From: JAQAZP01 sp965531145
GTDB lineage: Bacteria > Acidobacteriota > JAQAZP01
Reading direction: 5' to 3'
Assembly (NCBI GenBank): GCA_965531145.1
Contig: CBESOE010000002.1
Location: 36,508-100,507, forward strand
DNA: 64,000 nucleotides
The notes under the pieces were generated by a model that saw nothing but the letters and a program-made list of their open reading frames with translations, was not told the origin of the DNA and did not search any database. How positions within the stretch are numbered: the stretch's first letter is position 1; each line of letters starts with the position of its first letter. Made by a program: the position numbers and the translations under genes. Below, piece after piece: positions 43,725 to 53,473 of the stretch.

Positions 43725-44099
43725 ATGTCCAACATGATCGGCAGTGAACTTCGCAAACTGGTCCACCAGGTGGAGGGTGCCCGGCGGGCCTCGCTGGTGG
43801 GGACCGACGGTCTGGCCATCGCCACCGCGCCCCCCGGCCACAGCGGCGAAGCGGACGACTGGGAAGACCTGGCCACCGACTACGCCGCACTGCTCCGCCG
43901 CCTGAGCCGCGGGCATGGTGACCTCTCCTTCGGTGAACCGCGGGAGCTGCTGCTGCGCGCCGAGCAGGCCCAGCTGCTGTTGATGCCGGTGAGCGAGGAT
44001 TGCTTCATCGTCCTGCTGCTGGGGCCGGAGAGCCCGGCCGGCATGGCGGCCCACCTGATGCGCGGGGCCGGCATGCGGCTGCGCGACGAACTGGGGTAA
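43725..44099 (+). CDS. Roadblock/LC7-domain protein (MglB-like fold)
   Basis: 124 residues with ATG 43725 and CGGGAG upstream. It is a single Roadblock/LC7 fold: VEGARRASLVGTDGLAIATA (~17-36), then a helix (DLATDYAALLRRLSRGHG, ~48-65), then GEPRELLLRAEQAQLLLMPVSEDCFIVLLLG (as strands ~70-100). The C-terminal helix is HLMRGAGMRLRDEL. In Myxococcus the Roadblock protein MglB is the GAP for the GTPase MglA, which sets the polarity of type IV pili. No mglA is in the window. It is followed by the efp promoter. Confidence 0.8.
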   Translation: MSNMIGSELRKLVHQVEGARRASLVGTDGLAIATAPPGHSGEADDWEDLATDYAALLRRLSRGHGDLSFGEPRELLLRAEQAQLLLMPVSEDCFIVLLLGPESPAGMAAHLMRGAGMRLRDELG

Positions 44100-44109
44100 C
44101 CACCTTTTA

Positions 44110-44139
44110 TTGACTTTGCCCGAAACGCCCCGCTATAAT
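44110..44139 (+). promoter_or_regulatory. consensus sigma-70 promoter for efp-accB-accC
   Basis: TTGACT (44110-44115), 18-bp spacer, perfect TATAAT (44134-44139). The predicted start is near 44146, giving a leader of about 86 nt. Confidence 0.85.
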
Positions 44140-44231
44140 TCGCTGTTGTACAGTCGGTCGCCATCCCTAATTGATAAACCAGCGGATCAGATTCATTCAA
44201 AACCGCTTATGGTCAGCAGGAGAGCAGGGTC

Positions 44232-44798
44232 GTGTATTCCACTTCAGAGTTCCGTAACGGCTTGAAGATCCTTTTCAACGATGCGGCTTGCATCATCGTC
44301 GAGTTTCAGCACGTGAAGCCCGGCAAGGGCGGAGCCTTTGTCCGCACCCGCATGAAAAATCTGAAAACGGGTCTGATTCTCGAGCACACTTTTCGCTCCG
44401 GAGAGAAGGTGGGCAAGCCCGACCTGCAGGAACGCAACATGCAGTTCCTCTATGCGTCGGACGACGAGTTCAACTTCATGGATATGGACAACTACGAACA
44501 GGTTCAGATCGGCGGCGAGATGCTGGGCGACAAGGTGGGGTACCTCGGCGAGAACCAGGAAGTTGTGATGCTTTTCCACGGTTCCGAAGTTCTCGGTATG
44601 GAACTGCCGATGTTCATCGAGATCCCCATTGGCGAAACCAGCCCCGGGTTCCGCGGTGACACGGCCTCCGGCGGGTCGAAGCCGGCCACCCTGGAGACCG
44701 GTGCGACGATCAACGTGCCGCTCTTCCTCAACGAGGGGGATGTGGTCAAGATCGACACCCGCACCGGAGAATACGTGGAGCGGGTGTCCAACCGCTGA
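44232..44798 (+). CDS. efp: elongation factor P
   Basis: 188 residues with a GTG start and AGGAGAGC upstream. Three OB-type domains are present. The modified-Lys loop is KPGKGGAF at about 30-37, so the residue normally beta-lysylated (or otherwise modified) is kept as Lys. GETSPGFRGDTASGGSKPATLETGA (domain III) is the signature. It helps ribosomes through poly-proline stretches; the window itself encodes several Pro-rich proteins (PilP, PilQ). No epmA/epmB is in the window. It is the first gene of an operon with accB and accC. Confidence 0.97.
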   Translation: MYSTSEFRNGLKILFNDAACIIVEFQHVKPGKGGAFVRTRMKNLKTGLILEHTFRSGEKVGKPDLQERNMQFLYASDDEFNFMDMDNYEQVQIGGEMLGDKVGYLGENQEVVMLFHGSEVLGMELPMFIEIPIGETSPGFRGDTASGGSKPATLETGATINVPLFLNEGDVVKIDTRTGEYVERVSNR

Positions 44799-44865
44799 CG
44801 AAAGTCGCCCTGAGGCAAGCACAGCACCGGCCGCCACCGGCGGTCAGAGACGGAGCGAAAACAGC

Positions 44866-45357
<492 letters not shown>

Positions 45358-45395
45358 CTGGCCCCCAGCCGGCCCTGTGAAGGCGGTTCCCATAC

Positions 45396-46754
45396 ATGTT
45401 CAAGAAAATTCTGATTGCCAATCGGGGGGAGATCGCTCTCCGCACCATCTGGGCCTGCCGGGAGTTGGGGGTGAAGACGGTGGCCGTCTACTCCACGGAA
45501 GACGTCGACTCCCTCCACGTTCGATTCGCCGACGAGGACATCTGCATCGGTCCGGCCCCGAACAACGCCAGCTATCTCAACATCCCGGCGGTGATCAGCG
45601 CCGCCGAGCTCACCGGGGCTGACGCCATCCACCCCGGCTACGGGTTCCTGGCGGAGAATGCCCATTTCGCCGAAATCTGCAACGCCTGCCGCATCAAGTT
45701 TATCGGTCCCGACCCATCGGTGATCCGGCTGATGGGCGACAAGTCCAAGGCCCGGGAAACGATGATCGCCGCCAAGGTGCCGGTGGTCCCGGGCAGCGAG
45801 GGCGTGGTGAAGACCGAGGAGCGGGGGCTGGAACTGGCCGAAGAGATCGGCTACCCGGTGATTCTCAAGGCCGCCGCCGGCGGTGGTGGCAAGGGGATGC
45901 GCACCGCCGCCTCGGCGACTGAACTGCGTGACTCGTTCAAACTGGCCCAGGCCGAGGCGGTCTCCGCTTTCGGTAACGGCACCCTCTACCTCGAACGCTT
46001 CCTGGTCAACCCGCGGCACGTTGAATTCCAGATCCTCGGTGACTCCCGGGGGGTGGTGCACCAACTGGGTGAGCGGGACTGCTCGATCCAGCGGCGACAC
46101 CAGAAACTGATCGAGGAATCGCCCTCACCGGCGCTGGACGGGGAACTGCGGGCCCGGATGGCGGCCACGGCCCTGGCCGCGGCCAAGGCGGTGAACTACA
46201 CCAGCGTGGGCACCATCGAATTCCTGCTGGACAGCGACCACAACTACTACTTCATGGAGATGAACACCCGGATTCAGGTGGAGCACCCGGTGACCGAAAT
46301 GGTGATGGGCGTGGACCTGATCAAGGAGCAGATCCGCATCGCCGCCGGCGAGCCGCTGTCCGACCGGCTGGGCAGCTTCCGCCACCGCGGCCACAGCATC
46401 GAGTGTCGGATCAATGCCGAAGACCCGGTGACCTTCGCCCCCTGCCCGGGGAAGCTCACCGATCTCTATTTCCCCGGTGGGCCGGGGGTCCGCTTCGACT
46501 CGGCACTGCACGGGTCGAGCAGTGTCTCGCGCTACTACGATTCGTTGATCGCCAAGGTGATCACCCACGGCGCCGACCGCACCGAGGCCCTGGTCCGCAT
46601 GCGCCGGGCCCTGCAGGCGGTGGTCATCGAGGGGGTGAAGACTTCGATCCCCTTCCTGCTGCAGGTGATCGAGGACCCGGACTTCATCAACGGCGACTAC
46701 TCCACCGGCTATCTGGAAAAGTTCATGGCCCGTAAAAAGGCCGGGCTGTCCTGA
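45396..46754 (+). CDS. accC: biotin carboxylase subunit of acetyl-CoA carboxylase
   Basis: 452 residues, normal. It begins FKKILIANRGEIALRTIWACRELG. The ATP-grasp Gly loop is KAAAGGGGKGMRTA (about 158-171). Catalytic-site segments include RHVEFQILGDSRG, ERDCSIQRRHQKLIEESPSP, and FMEMNTRIQVEHPVTEMVMG (Glu, Asn, Arg and the following Glu; about 286-305). It carboxylates biotin on AccB using ATP and bicarbonate. It ends 22 nt before the first SNF transporter, without a visible terminator. Confidence 0.97.
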   Translation: MFKKILIANRGEIALRTIWACRELGVKTVAVYSTEDVDSLHVRFADEDICIGPAPNNASYLNIPAVISAAELTGADAIHPGYGFLAENAHFAEICNACRIKFIGPDPSVIRLMGDKSKARETMIAAKVPVVPGSEGVVKTEERGLELAEEIGYPVILKAAAGGGGKGMRTAASATELRDSFKLAQAEAVSAFGNGTLYLERFLVNPRHVEFQILGDSRGVVHQLGERDCSIQRRHQKLIEESPSPALDGELRARMAATALAAAKAVNYTSVGTIEFLLDSDHNYYFMEMNTRIQVEHPVTEMVMGVDLIKEQIRIAAGEPLSDRLGSFRHRGHSIECRINAEDPVTFAPCPGKLTDLYFPGGPGVRFDSALHGSSSVSRYYDSLIAKVITHGADRTEALVRMRRALQAVVIEGVKTSIPFLLQVIEDPDFINGDYSTGYLEKFMARKKAGLS

Positions 46755-46776
46755 TCCCACCAGTCCCGGGAGGACC

Positions 46777-48309
46777 ATGCTCAGAGACAGGGGAGAGCGG
46801 TTCAACACACGCAATGCCCTGATCCTCGCCGCACTCGGCATGGCCATCGGCACCGGAAACATCTGGCGCTTTCCCCGCGTCGCGGCCCAACATGCCGAAC
46901 ACGGCGCCGGGGCCTTCATCGCCGCCTGGCTGGCCGGTCTCTTCCTCTGGTCGGTGCCGCTGCTGATGGTGGAACTCTCCATGGGCCGCCGGGCGCGCCT
47001 GGGCACGGTGGGCAGCTTCGGCCGGTTGCTGGGGCCGGGCAAGACCTGGATGGGCGGCTGGGTCACCGTCTGCTCGGTGGCGATCCTTTTCTACTACTCG
47101 GTTATCACCGGCTGGTGCTTCCGCTACCTGGTGGCGTCGGTGGCCGGTTGGGACGCCGCCGGCCCCGCCCTTTCCACGGCCACCGCCGAAGGCGGTGCCA
47201 TCTCCGCCTGGATGGCATTTTCCGGTTCATGGCAGCCGGCCTTTTTCCACCTGCTGGCCCTCTCCGCCGCCGTGCTGGTGGTGATGGGCGGGGTGGTCCG
47301 CGGTATCGAGCGAGCCAACCGGCTGCTGATCCCCGTGCTCTTCACCCTGCTGCTGCTGGGAGCGGTGCGTACCCTGACCCTGCCCGGCGCCGGTGAGGGG
47401 GTGGCTTTTCTCTTTCGCCTGCACCCCCCGGATTTCCTGCAGCACAAGCTGTGGCTTGATGCCCTGACCCAGTCCGCCTGGTCCACCGGCGCCGGCTGGG
47501 GCCTGCTGCTGACCTATGCGGTCTACTCCAGGGCTGACCAGAACGTGACCCTCAGCTGTTTTGTCACCGGTCTCGGCAACAACTGTGCGTCGCTGCTCGC
47601 CGCGTTGATGATCATCCCCACCGCCTTCGCCGCCCTGCCGGCCACCCTGGCCCGCGAGGTGCTGGGCCAGTCCGGCCCGGCGAACACCGGCATGGCGTTC
47701 ATCTGGATTCCGCACCTGTTGCAGCAGTTCCCGGCGGGCCGGTTCTTTCAGGTGCTCTTTTTCCTCGCCCTCAGCCTTGCCGCCCTCACCTCGTTGATCT
47801 CCCTGGTGGAATTGCCGGTGCGCAACCTGATTGATGCCGGTCTGACCCGCAAGCGTGCGCTGGGCCTGGTCTGGGCGGTCTGTTTCGCGTGCGGGCTCCC
47901 TTCGGCCGTCTCCCTTCGCTTCCTCGAAAACCAGGACTGGGTCTGGAGTGTCGGTCTGCTGGTCAGCGGCTTCCTCTTCTCCATGGCCGCCGTATTCTAC
48001 GGCCTGCGGCGGTTTCGTCGCACCCTGGGCGGTGGCGGTCCCCACCAGGCGGCAGGAGGCTGGTTCAGTGTGCTGGTGGGCCTGGTGATTCCGCTGGAAT
48101 TCGGGGTGATGTTTCTCTGGTGGCTCTGGCAGTCGACCCAGTGGGCGCCACGGGGGTGGTGGAACCCGCTGGAACGGTTCGGTCTGAGCACCTGCCTGGT
48201 GCAGTGGGGCCTGGTGCTGGCCCTGCTCCTCCTCCTCGGGCGGCGACTCTACCGCTGGACCGCCGGGCGGTCTGCCGGGGCCGCCGACGGCACCGGAGCC
48301 GGCGGCTGA
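46777..48309 (+). CDS. sodium:neurotransmitter symporter (SNF) family transporter, copy 1
   Basis: 510 residues with ATG 46777 and GGGAGG upstream. About 12 membrane helices are seen. TM1 carries the unwound binding-site motif LGMAIGTGNIWRFPRVAA (~17-34), and TM6 is LWLDALTQSAWSTGAGWGLLLTYAVYS (about 224-250), as in LeuT. The loop before TM1 lacks the longer hydrophilic N-terminus of animal members. Ligand is probably an amino acid, moved with sodium. It differs clearly from the adjacent copy 2 (for example FPRVAAQHAEHG versus FPYLAGKHGG), so this is an old duplication or separate acquisition, not a recent tandem copy. Confidence 0.9.
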   Translation: MLRDRGERFNTRNALILAALGMAIGTGNIWRFPRVAAQHAEHGAGAFIAAWLAGLFLWSVPLLMVELSMGRRARLGTVGSFGRLLGPGKTWMGGWVTVCSVAILFYYSVITGWCFRYLVASVAGWDAAGPALSTATAEGGAISAWMAFSGSWQPAFFHLLALSAAVLVVMGGVVRGIERANRLLIPVLFTLLLLGAVRTLTLPGAGEGVAFLFRLHPPDFLQHKLWLDALTQSAWSTGAGWGLLLTYAVYSRADQNVTLSCFVTGLGNNCASLLAALMIIPTAFAALPATLAREVLGQSGPANTGMAFIWIPHLLQQFPAGRFFQVLFFLALSLAALTSLISLVELPVRNLIDAGLTRKRALGLVWAVCFACGLPSAVSLRFLENQDWVWSVGLLVSGFLFSMAAVFYGLRRFRRTLGGGGPHQAAGGWFSVLVGLVIPLEFGVMFLWWLWQSTQWAPRGWWNPLERFGLSTCLVQWGLVLALLLLLGRRLYRWTAGRSAGAADGTGAGG

Positions 48310-48329
48310 CCCGTTTTGGGGCGGCGGTT

Positions 48330-48358
48330 TTGCGTGGCGGGGGCTGCTGTTCTATACT
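48330..48358 (+). promoter_or_regulatory. sigma-70-type promoter for SNF copy 2
   Basis: TTGCGT (48330-48335), 17-bp spacer, TATACT (48353-48358). It lies in the gap between the two SNF genes, so the second can be expressed separately. Confidence 0.6.
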
Positions 48359-48456
48359 AGGTGCACGGGGGCTGCAGGGGGAGCGCCAGGAGGTCTTGGA
48401 AACCCCACCGCCTTTCATCGCAGATCATCGACAGGCAATTCCGGGGGTGTGTTTCC

Positions 48457-50001
48457 ATGGCCATGACCACGTGCGGTGGGGATCGTGAAAAATGGGGTTC
48501 CCGCCTCGGATTCGTGATGGCCGCGGCTGGCTCGGCGGTGGGCCTGGGCAATATCTGGAGTTTCCCCTACCTCGCCGGCAAACACGGCGGGGCGGCCTTT
48601 CTGCTGCTCTATCTCTCCTGTGTGGTTCTGGTGGGCCTGCCGGTGATGCTCACCGAGCTGATCATCGGCCGCCGGGCGGAGAAAAACCCGGTGGGGGCGT
48701 ACGCCGCCCTCAAACCCGGCACCCACTGGTTCCTGGTGGGCGGTATGGGGGTGGCCGCCGGTTTCATCATCCTCTCCTTCTACAGCGTGGTGGCTGGCTG
48801 GGTGCTGGGCTACTTTGTCGAATCGCTCTTTGGTGTTCTCGGCCGGTTGGAAACCGCCGAGGCCCTGTCCACCTACTTTGACAATTTCGCGGCTAACCCC
48901 TGGAAAGCAGTGGGCTACCACTTCGCCTTCATGGGGCTCTGTGTGCTGATCGTTATCCAGGGGGTCAGGGGCGGTATCGAGCGCTGGAGTAAAATCCTGA
49001 TGCCGGTGCTCTTTATCCTGCTGATCATCCTGGTGCTGCGCGGCCTGACCCTTCCCGGATCCTCGCGCGGCGTCAGGTTCCTTTTTGCTCCCGACTGGAG
49101 CAAGCTCAATGCCGAGACCTTCATGGCCGCCCTGGGGCAGGCCTGCTTCACCCTCTCCATCGGCATGGGGGCAATGATCACCTACGGCAGCTACATGAGC
49201 AGGCGGGACAACCTGACCTCGGCCACCCTGCAGGTCAGTGCCATGGACACCTTCATCGCACTGCTGGCCGGGATGGCCATCTTCCCGGCGGTGTTCGCCA
49301 TCGGTTTCGAGCCCGGCGAGGGCCCGGGCCTGTTGTTCAAGACCCTGCCCGCGGTTTTCAGCCAGATGCCCGGCGGCGGTATTTTTGCTTCGCTCTTTTT
49401 CTTCCTGGTGGTGATCGCTGCCGTCACCTCCGGTATCTCGCTGTTGGAAGTGGTCACCGCCTACATGGTGGACGAACGGGGAATGTCTCGCTGCCGGGCG
49501 GCCCTGGTGTTTGGCGGCGTAATTTTTCTCCTCGGTCTTCCTTCGGCCCTCTCCCACGGGGCCAGCGATTTCTTCACCCATTTCACCGCCCGGCTTGGCG
49601 GGCTGGTGGGGCTGGGGCCCGGCGATGGCGCCGGCATGTCCTTTTTTGATTTTGCCTTCCACATCTCCGCCGACTACATGCTGCCGATGGGGTCGTTCCT
49701 CTGCTGTATTTTCATCGGCTGGGCCGTTGGTCGCCGCATCGCCGTGGCCGAGGTCCGGGAGGGCAACCCCGATTTCGCCACCGCCCCGATCTGGATATTC
49801 CTCGTGCGCTACCTCTCGCCTTTCCTGGTGGGCCAGATCCTGCTGTTCGGCATTCTCGGTGAATTCCGCACCGAGGCGGTGAGCGCCTTCTCCAGTTCGC
49901 TGATGTCGTTGCTGGTCAAACTCGACATCGCCCTGGCCGTCCTCTTTTTCCTGGTCAGTGCCTGGTACCTGATCTTCGGCCGCAGGCGGGGACGCCCGTG
50001 A
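48457..50001 (+). CDS. sodium:neurotransmitter symporter (SNF) family transporter, copy 2
   Basis: 514 residues from ATG 48457; the frame is open further upstream, but similarity begins at EKWGSRLGFVMAAAGSAVG. TM1 has AVGLGNIWSFPYLAGKHGGAAF, with the GNIW-FPY form closest to LeuT/MhsT. TM6-type segment is FMAALGQACFTLSIGMGAMITYGSYM (~228-253), with the S-x-G-x-G unwound region. About 12 helices. Sodium-coupled amino acid uptake is likely. The stop overlaps the aroK GTG (4 nt), so aroK is translationally coupled to it. Confidence 0.92.
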   Translation: MAMTTCGGDREKWGSRLGFVMAAAGSAVGLGNIWSFPYLAGKHGGAAFLLLYLSCVVLVGLPVMLTELIIGRRAEKNPVGAYAALKPGTHWFLVGGMGVAAGFIILSFYSVVAGWVLGYFVESLFGVLGRLETAEALSTYFDNFAANPWKAVGYHFAFMGLCVLIVIQGVRGGIERWSKILMPVLFILLIILVLRGLTLPGSSRGVRFLFAPDWSKLNAETFMAALGQACFTLSIGMGAMITYGSYMSRRDNLTSATLQVSAMDTFIALLAGMAIFPAVFAIGFEPGEGPGLLFKTLPAVFSQMPGGGIFASLFFFLVVIAAVTSGISLLEVVTAYMVDERGMSRCRAALVFGGVIFLLGLPSALSHGASDFFTHFTARLGGLVGLGPGDGAGMSFFDFAFHISADYMLPMGSFLCCIFIGWAVGRRIAVAEVREGNPDFATAPIWIFLVRYLSPFLVGQILLFGILGEFRTEAVSAFSSSLMSLLVKLDIALAVLFFLVSAWYLIFGRRRGRP

Positions 50002-50531
50002 GCAGCCCGCCCGGCGCCGGGGCCATCTTCCTCACCGGTTTCATGGGGTCGGGGAAGAGCATGATTGGTCGCGAACTGGCCCTCCGCCTGCACCGTCTGT
50101 TCATCGACCTCGATGACCTCATTGCCCGCCGTGAAGGTCACAGCATCGATCACATCTTTTCCGCGCTGGGCGAACCGGCTTTCCGCGAGGCCGAGCACCG
50201 GGCGCTGATGGCGCTTCCCCTGGGGTCGGGCCCGGTGGTGGCCACCGGGGGTGGCGTGGTCCTCAAGCGGGAGAACCGGAGTTTCATGGCCCGCACCGGC
50301 CTGCGGGTCTGGCTCAAATGCCCGCTGGCGGAAATTCTCCGGCGACTGGAATCCGCGGCCGGGGAGTCGGGCCGCCCCCTCTGGACCGGCGACCGGCAGG
50401 AACTGGCCCGCCTGCTGGAGGAGCGGACACCGGTTTATGCCGAAGCCGCCGAGCTGACCGTGGATTCGTCTGTGGCGACGGGGGAGACCGTCGGTGAGAT
50501 TCTGCGCCGGTTGGAGGAGCGGGGAGCGTGA
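49998..50531 (+). CDS. aroK: shikimate kinase
   Basis: 177 residues with a GTG start overlapping the SNF stop. P-loop IFLTGFMGSGKSMIGREL (~10-27), shikimate-binding DLDDLIARREGHSIDHIF (~38-55), GEPAFREAE and TGGGVVLKRENRSFM (~84-98). It phosphorylates shikimate in aromatic amino acid synthesis. In Geobacter-type genomes aroK and aroC lie near pilQ; here aroK is 8 kb away and aroC is not present. It overlaps the next gene by 4 nt (GTGA). Confidence 0.94.
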   Translation: MSSPPGAGAIFLTGFMGSGKSMIGRELALRLHRLFIDLDDLIARREGHSIDHIFSALGEPAFREAEHRALMALPLGSGPVVATGGGVVLKRENRSFMARTGLRVWLKCPLAEILRRLESAAGESGRPLWTGDRQELARLLEERTPVYAEAAELTVDSSVATGETVGEILRRLEERGA

Positions 50532-51274
50532 ACTACCTGTTGCTGAGCGACATTCATGCCAACCTCGAGGCCCTGGAGGCGGTGCTCAATGCCGATGGCG
50601 CCCTGCCCCCGCCGGATGCGGTGCTGGTCCTCGGGGACCTGGTGGGCTACGGACCGGATCCCGCTGCCGTCATTCACCGTATCCGCCAGCTGGCCGGCCC
50701 GTTGCTGGTCATCCGGGGAAACCACGACCGGGTGGTGGCGGGTATCGATTCGGGGGCCGGCTTCAACGAGGATGCCCTGGCCGCGGCCTGCTGGTCACGG
50801 GAGGCGCTGAGCCCCGATGACCGGTCCTGGCTGGCCATGCTGCCCCGGGGGCCGCTGGCCCTGGCCGACGGTGAGGTGGCGGCCCACGGCTCACCACTGG
50901 ACGAGGACCAGTATCTCTACTCGGCGGGCGACATCCGCCTGGCTTTCGACACAGTGCCGGCACCGGTGATATTCTGCGGCCACACCCACCAGCCGCTGGC
51001 GGCCGTGCTGGAGGAGGGCCGCTGCACGGTCCGCCTGCTGCGGCGGCCCAAGGAGGAACTGGTGCGCCGTCCCGGCCAGCGTCTGCTCTTCAATCCCGGG
51101 TCGGTGGGACAACCGCGGGACGGCGACCCCCGGGCGGCATTTGCCCGCTACGACTCGGAAAGCGGCCGGATCACCTTCCTCCGGGTGGCCTACGACTACC
51201 GCCCCACCGTGCGCCGGATGCAGGAGACCGGGCTCCCGGATTTCCTCTCCCGGCGGCTGGCCGCCGGCCGCTGA
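50528..51274 (+). CDS. metallophosphoesterase (YfcE/MJ0936-like phosphodiesterase family)
   Basis: 248 residues with a GTG start overlapping the aroK stop. Motifs: LLLSDIHANLEALEAVL (D and H, ~4-20), VLGDLVGYGPDP (~35-46), IRGNHDRVV (~64-72), VAAHGSP (~118-124), FCGHTHQPLA (~150-159) and LFNPGSVGQPRDGDPRA (~183-199). This order matches the cytoplasmic calcineurin-like phosphodiesterases with the NPGSVGQPRD signature. The substrate is not established; relatives hydrolyse cyclic or linear phosphodiesters in vitro. It is distinct from the membrane-type enzyme at 10223. Confidence 0.9.
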   Translation: MNYLLLSDIHANLEALEAVLNADGALPPPDAVLVLGDLVGYGPDPAAVIHRIRQLAGPLLVIRGNHDRVVAGIDSGAGFNEDALAAACWSREALSPDDRSWLAMLPRGPLALADGEVAAHGSPLDEDQYLYSAGDIRLAFDTVPAPVIFCGHTHQPLAAVLEEGRCTVRLLRRPKEELVRRPGQRLLFNPGSVGQPRDGDPRAAFARYDSESGRITFLRVAYDYRPTVRRMQETGLPDFLSRRLAAGR

Positions 51275-51512
51275 GCCGCCGGCCGGACCGAATACTCCAC
51301 GTGCCAGAAATCTTCTTTCGGAACTGCTCAACACCGACCCCCCACAGGCCGATATGAAATTGAACGCCTTGCTTGCCGGCGGCTGCCGTTGATGCCGGCC
51401 CGAGTGCCGGATGGGATGCTGTTCAATCCTCTCCCGCAACAGAATGGAGTAAACAGTCCGGTGCGCAGGGGACTACAGGTTGCCCGCCGCCGGAGCGTCG
51501 AAGAGGCTCTTG

Positions 51513-53234
51513 ATGCGAATCGGTGAAATGCTGGTCAGCGCCGGGCTGATCAATGACCAACAGTTGAAAGAGGTCCTGGGCAAGCAGAAGGAGGAGGGGG
51601 GCAAAGTAGGCTCCCTCCTGGTCAAGTACGGCTACGTGGAAGAGGAAGACCTCACCTCCCATCTCAGCCAGCAGTATGGTGTCCCGGCCATCAACCTTCC
51701 CAACTTCGAAATCGACGAGACCATCTTCAAACTGATCCCGGCGGAAACGGCCCGCAAGTACGAACTGATTCCGATCAACCGCACCGGAGCCACCCTGACC
51801 ATCGCCATGGTGGACCCGACAAACGTTTTTGCCATGGACGATATCAAGTTCATGACCGGCTACAACGTGGAGCCGGTGATCGCTTCTGAAGTGGCCATCC
51901 TCGAGGCCATCGAGAACTACTACCAGAGCACCTCGGCCATCGAGTTGAAACGGGTGATGGACGACCTCACTGCCCAGTCGGCGGTGGACGACATGGAGGT
52001 GCTGGACACCGACGAGGATGACGATACGGCCATCTCCGCCGATGACCTCGATGCCGCCGAGGACGCACCGGTGATCAAGCTGGTCAATCTGATCTTCAGC
52101 GACGCGTTGAAGCGGGGGGCCAGCGACATCCACCTCGAGCCCTACGAAAAGGAATACCGGGTCCGCTTCCGCATTGACGGCGTGCTTTACGAGAGCATGA
52201 GGCCGCCGCTGAAGCTGCGGGATGCCATCATCTCCCGGATCAAGATCATGGCCAAGCTCGACATCTCTGAGCGCCGGCTGCCCCAGGACGGGCGGATCAA
52301 GGCCAAGATGAAAGTCGGGGGGAAGATCAAGGAGCTGGACTTCCGCGTCTCCAGCCTGCCCACCCTCTTCGGCGAGAAGGTGGTGCTGCGGCTGCTGGAC
52401 AAGGACAACCTGATGCTCGACATGACCAGGCTCGGCTTCGAGATGGATTCGCTGAAGCGGTTCGAGCGCAACATCATCAAGCCCTACGGCATCATCCTGG
52501 TCACCGGCCCCACCGGCAGCGGCAAAACCAATACGCTCTACTCGTCCATCTCCCGGCTCAACTCGCCGGAGACGAACATCATGACCGCCGAGGACCCGGT
52601 GGAATTCAACCTCAACGGCATCAACCAGGTGCAGATGAAGGACCAGATCGGCCTCAACTTCGCCTCGACCCTGCGGTCGTTTCTGCGCCAGGATCCCAAC
52701 ATCATCCTGGTGGGTGAGATCAGGGATTTCGAGACGGCCGAAATCGCCATCAAGGCCGCGCTCACCGGCCACCTGGTGCTCAGCACGCTGCACACCAACG
52801 ACGCTCCCAGCACCATCAACCGTCTGATGAACATGGGCATCGAGCCGTTCCTCGTTTCGACGTCACTGAACCTGATCTGCGCCCAGCGTTTGATCCGCCG
52901 CATCTGCAGCGAGTGCAAGACCGAGATAACGTCGGTGCCCCAGGCGCTGGTGGAAATCGGCTTCCCCCAGGAGGAAGCGGAGTCGATGCAGCTCTACCGC
53001 GGGGAAGGCTGCCTGAACTGCAACAATACCGGCTACAAGGGCCGGGTGGGGCTGTATGAAGTGCTCGAGGCCAGCGACGATATCAAGGAACTGGTCCTCT
53101 GCGGAGCGTCCGCGGTGGAGATCAAGGATAAGGCCATGGAGGAGGGAATGATCTCCCTGCGCCAGAGCGGCCTGCAGAAAATCCGTGACGGGGTGACCAC
53201 CGTGGAAGAGGTGCTTCGCGAGACCGTTGCCTGA
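51513..53234 (+). CDS. pilB: type IV pilus extension ATPase PilB
   Basis: 573 residues from ATG 51513, with GAGG 6 nt upstream. The N-terminal MshEN-type domain begins MRIGEMLVSAGLINDQQLKEVL and is followed by a second module (~60-145). The ATPase core has Walker A GPTGSGKT (~332-339), an Asp box with TAEDPVEF, Walker B ILVGEIRDFETAEIA (~395-409) and a His box HTNDAPST. The four-Cys zinc site is CSEC (~465-468) and CLNC (~502-505). It drives pilin polymerisation at the inner membrane. A 238-nt gap upstream shows no gene and no firm promoter. The pilB-pilT-pilC-pilS-pilR order follows. Confidence 0.96.
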   Translation: MRIGEMLVSAGLINDQQLKEVLGKQKEEGGKVGSLLVKYGYVEEEDLTSHLSQQYGVPAINLPNFEIDETIFKLIPAETARKYELIPINRTGATLTIAMVDPTNVFAMDDIKFMTGYNVEPVIASEVAILEAIENYYQSTSAIELKRVMDDLTAQSAVDDMEVLDTDEDDDTAISADDLDAAEDAPVIKLVNLIFSDALKRGASDIHLEPYEKEYRVRFRIDGVLYESMRPPLKLRDAIISRIKIMAKLDISERRLPQDGRIKAKMKVGGKIKELDFRVSSLPTLFGEKVVLRLLDKDNLMLDMTRLGFEMDSLKRFERNIIKPYGIILVTGPTGSGKTNTLYSSISRLNSPETNIMTAEDPVEFNLNGINQVQMKDQIGLNFASTLRSFLRQDPNIILVGEIRDFETAEIAIKAALTGHLVLSTLHTNDAPSTINRLMNMGIEPFLVSTSLNLICAQRLIRRICSECKTEITSVPQALVEIGFPQEEAESMQLYRGEGCLNCNNTGYKGRVGLYEVLEASDDIKELVLCGASAVEIKDKAMEEGMISLRQSGLQKIRDGVTTVEEVLRETVA

Positions 53235-53288
53235 TGTTGCGGGCCCCTGTTTCCCCCTCCCGGTGGCCCGGGCGCTGAGACGTAAATT

Positions 53289-53316
53289 TTGACGGCATAT
53301 CATCAATGATTACAGT
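53289..53316 (+). promoter_or_regulatory. possible promoter for pilT
   Basis: TTGACG (53289-53294), 16-bp spacer, TACAGT (53311-53316), in the 239-nt pilB-pilT gap. The match is moderate. Confidence 0.35.
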
Positions 53317-53473
53317 GGTTTGCCGGGGTCGATATTATCCGTAAAGATGTGCAGTCCGGATCCGAAAAGGTAAGTGAGAGCCGTGGGTGCCCGGCGGTTG
53401 CCGGTCCGGCGGTAGAGAGAACCGGCTGGTCCGCGGAACACCGCCGAACGGCCACTGTCAACGGGGTTCAATT

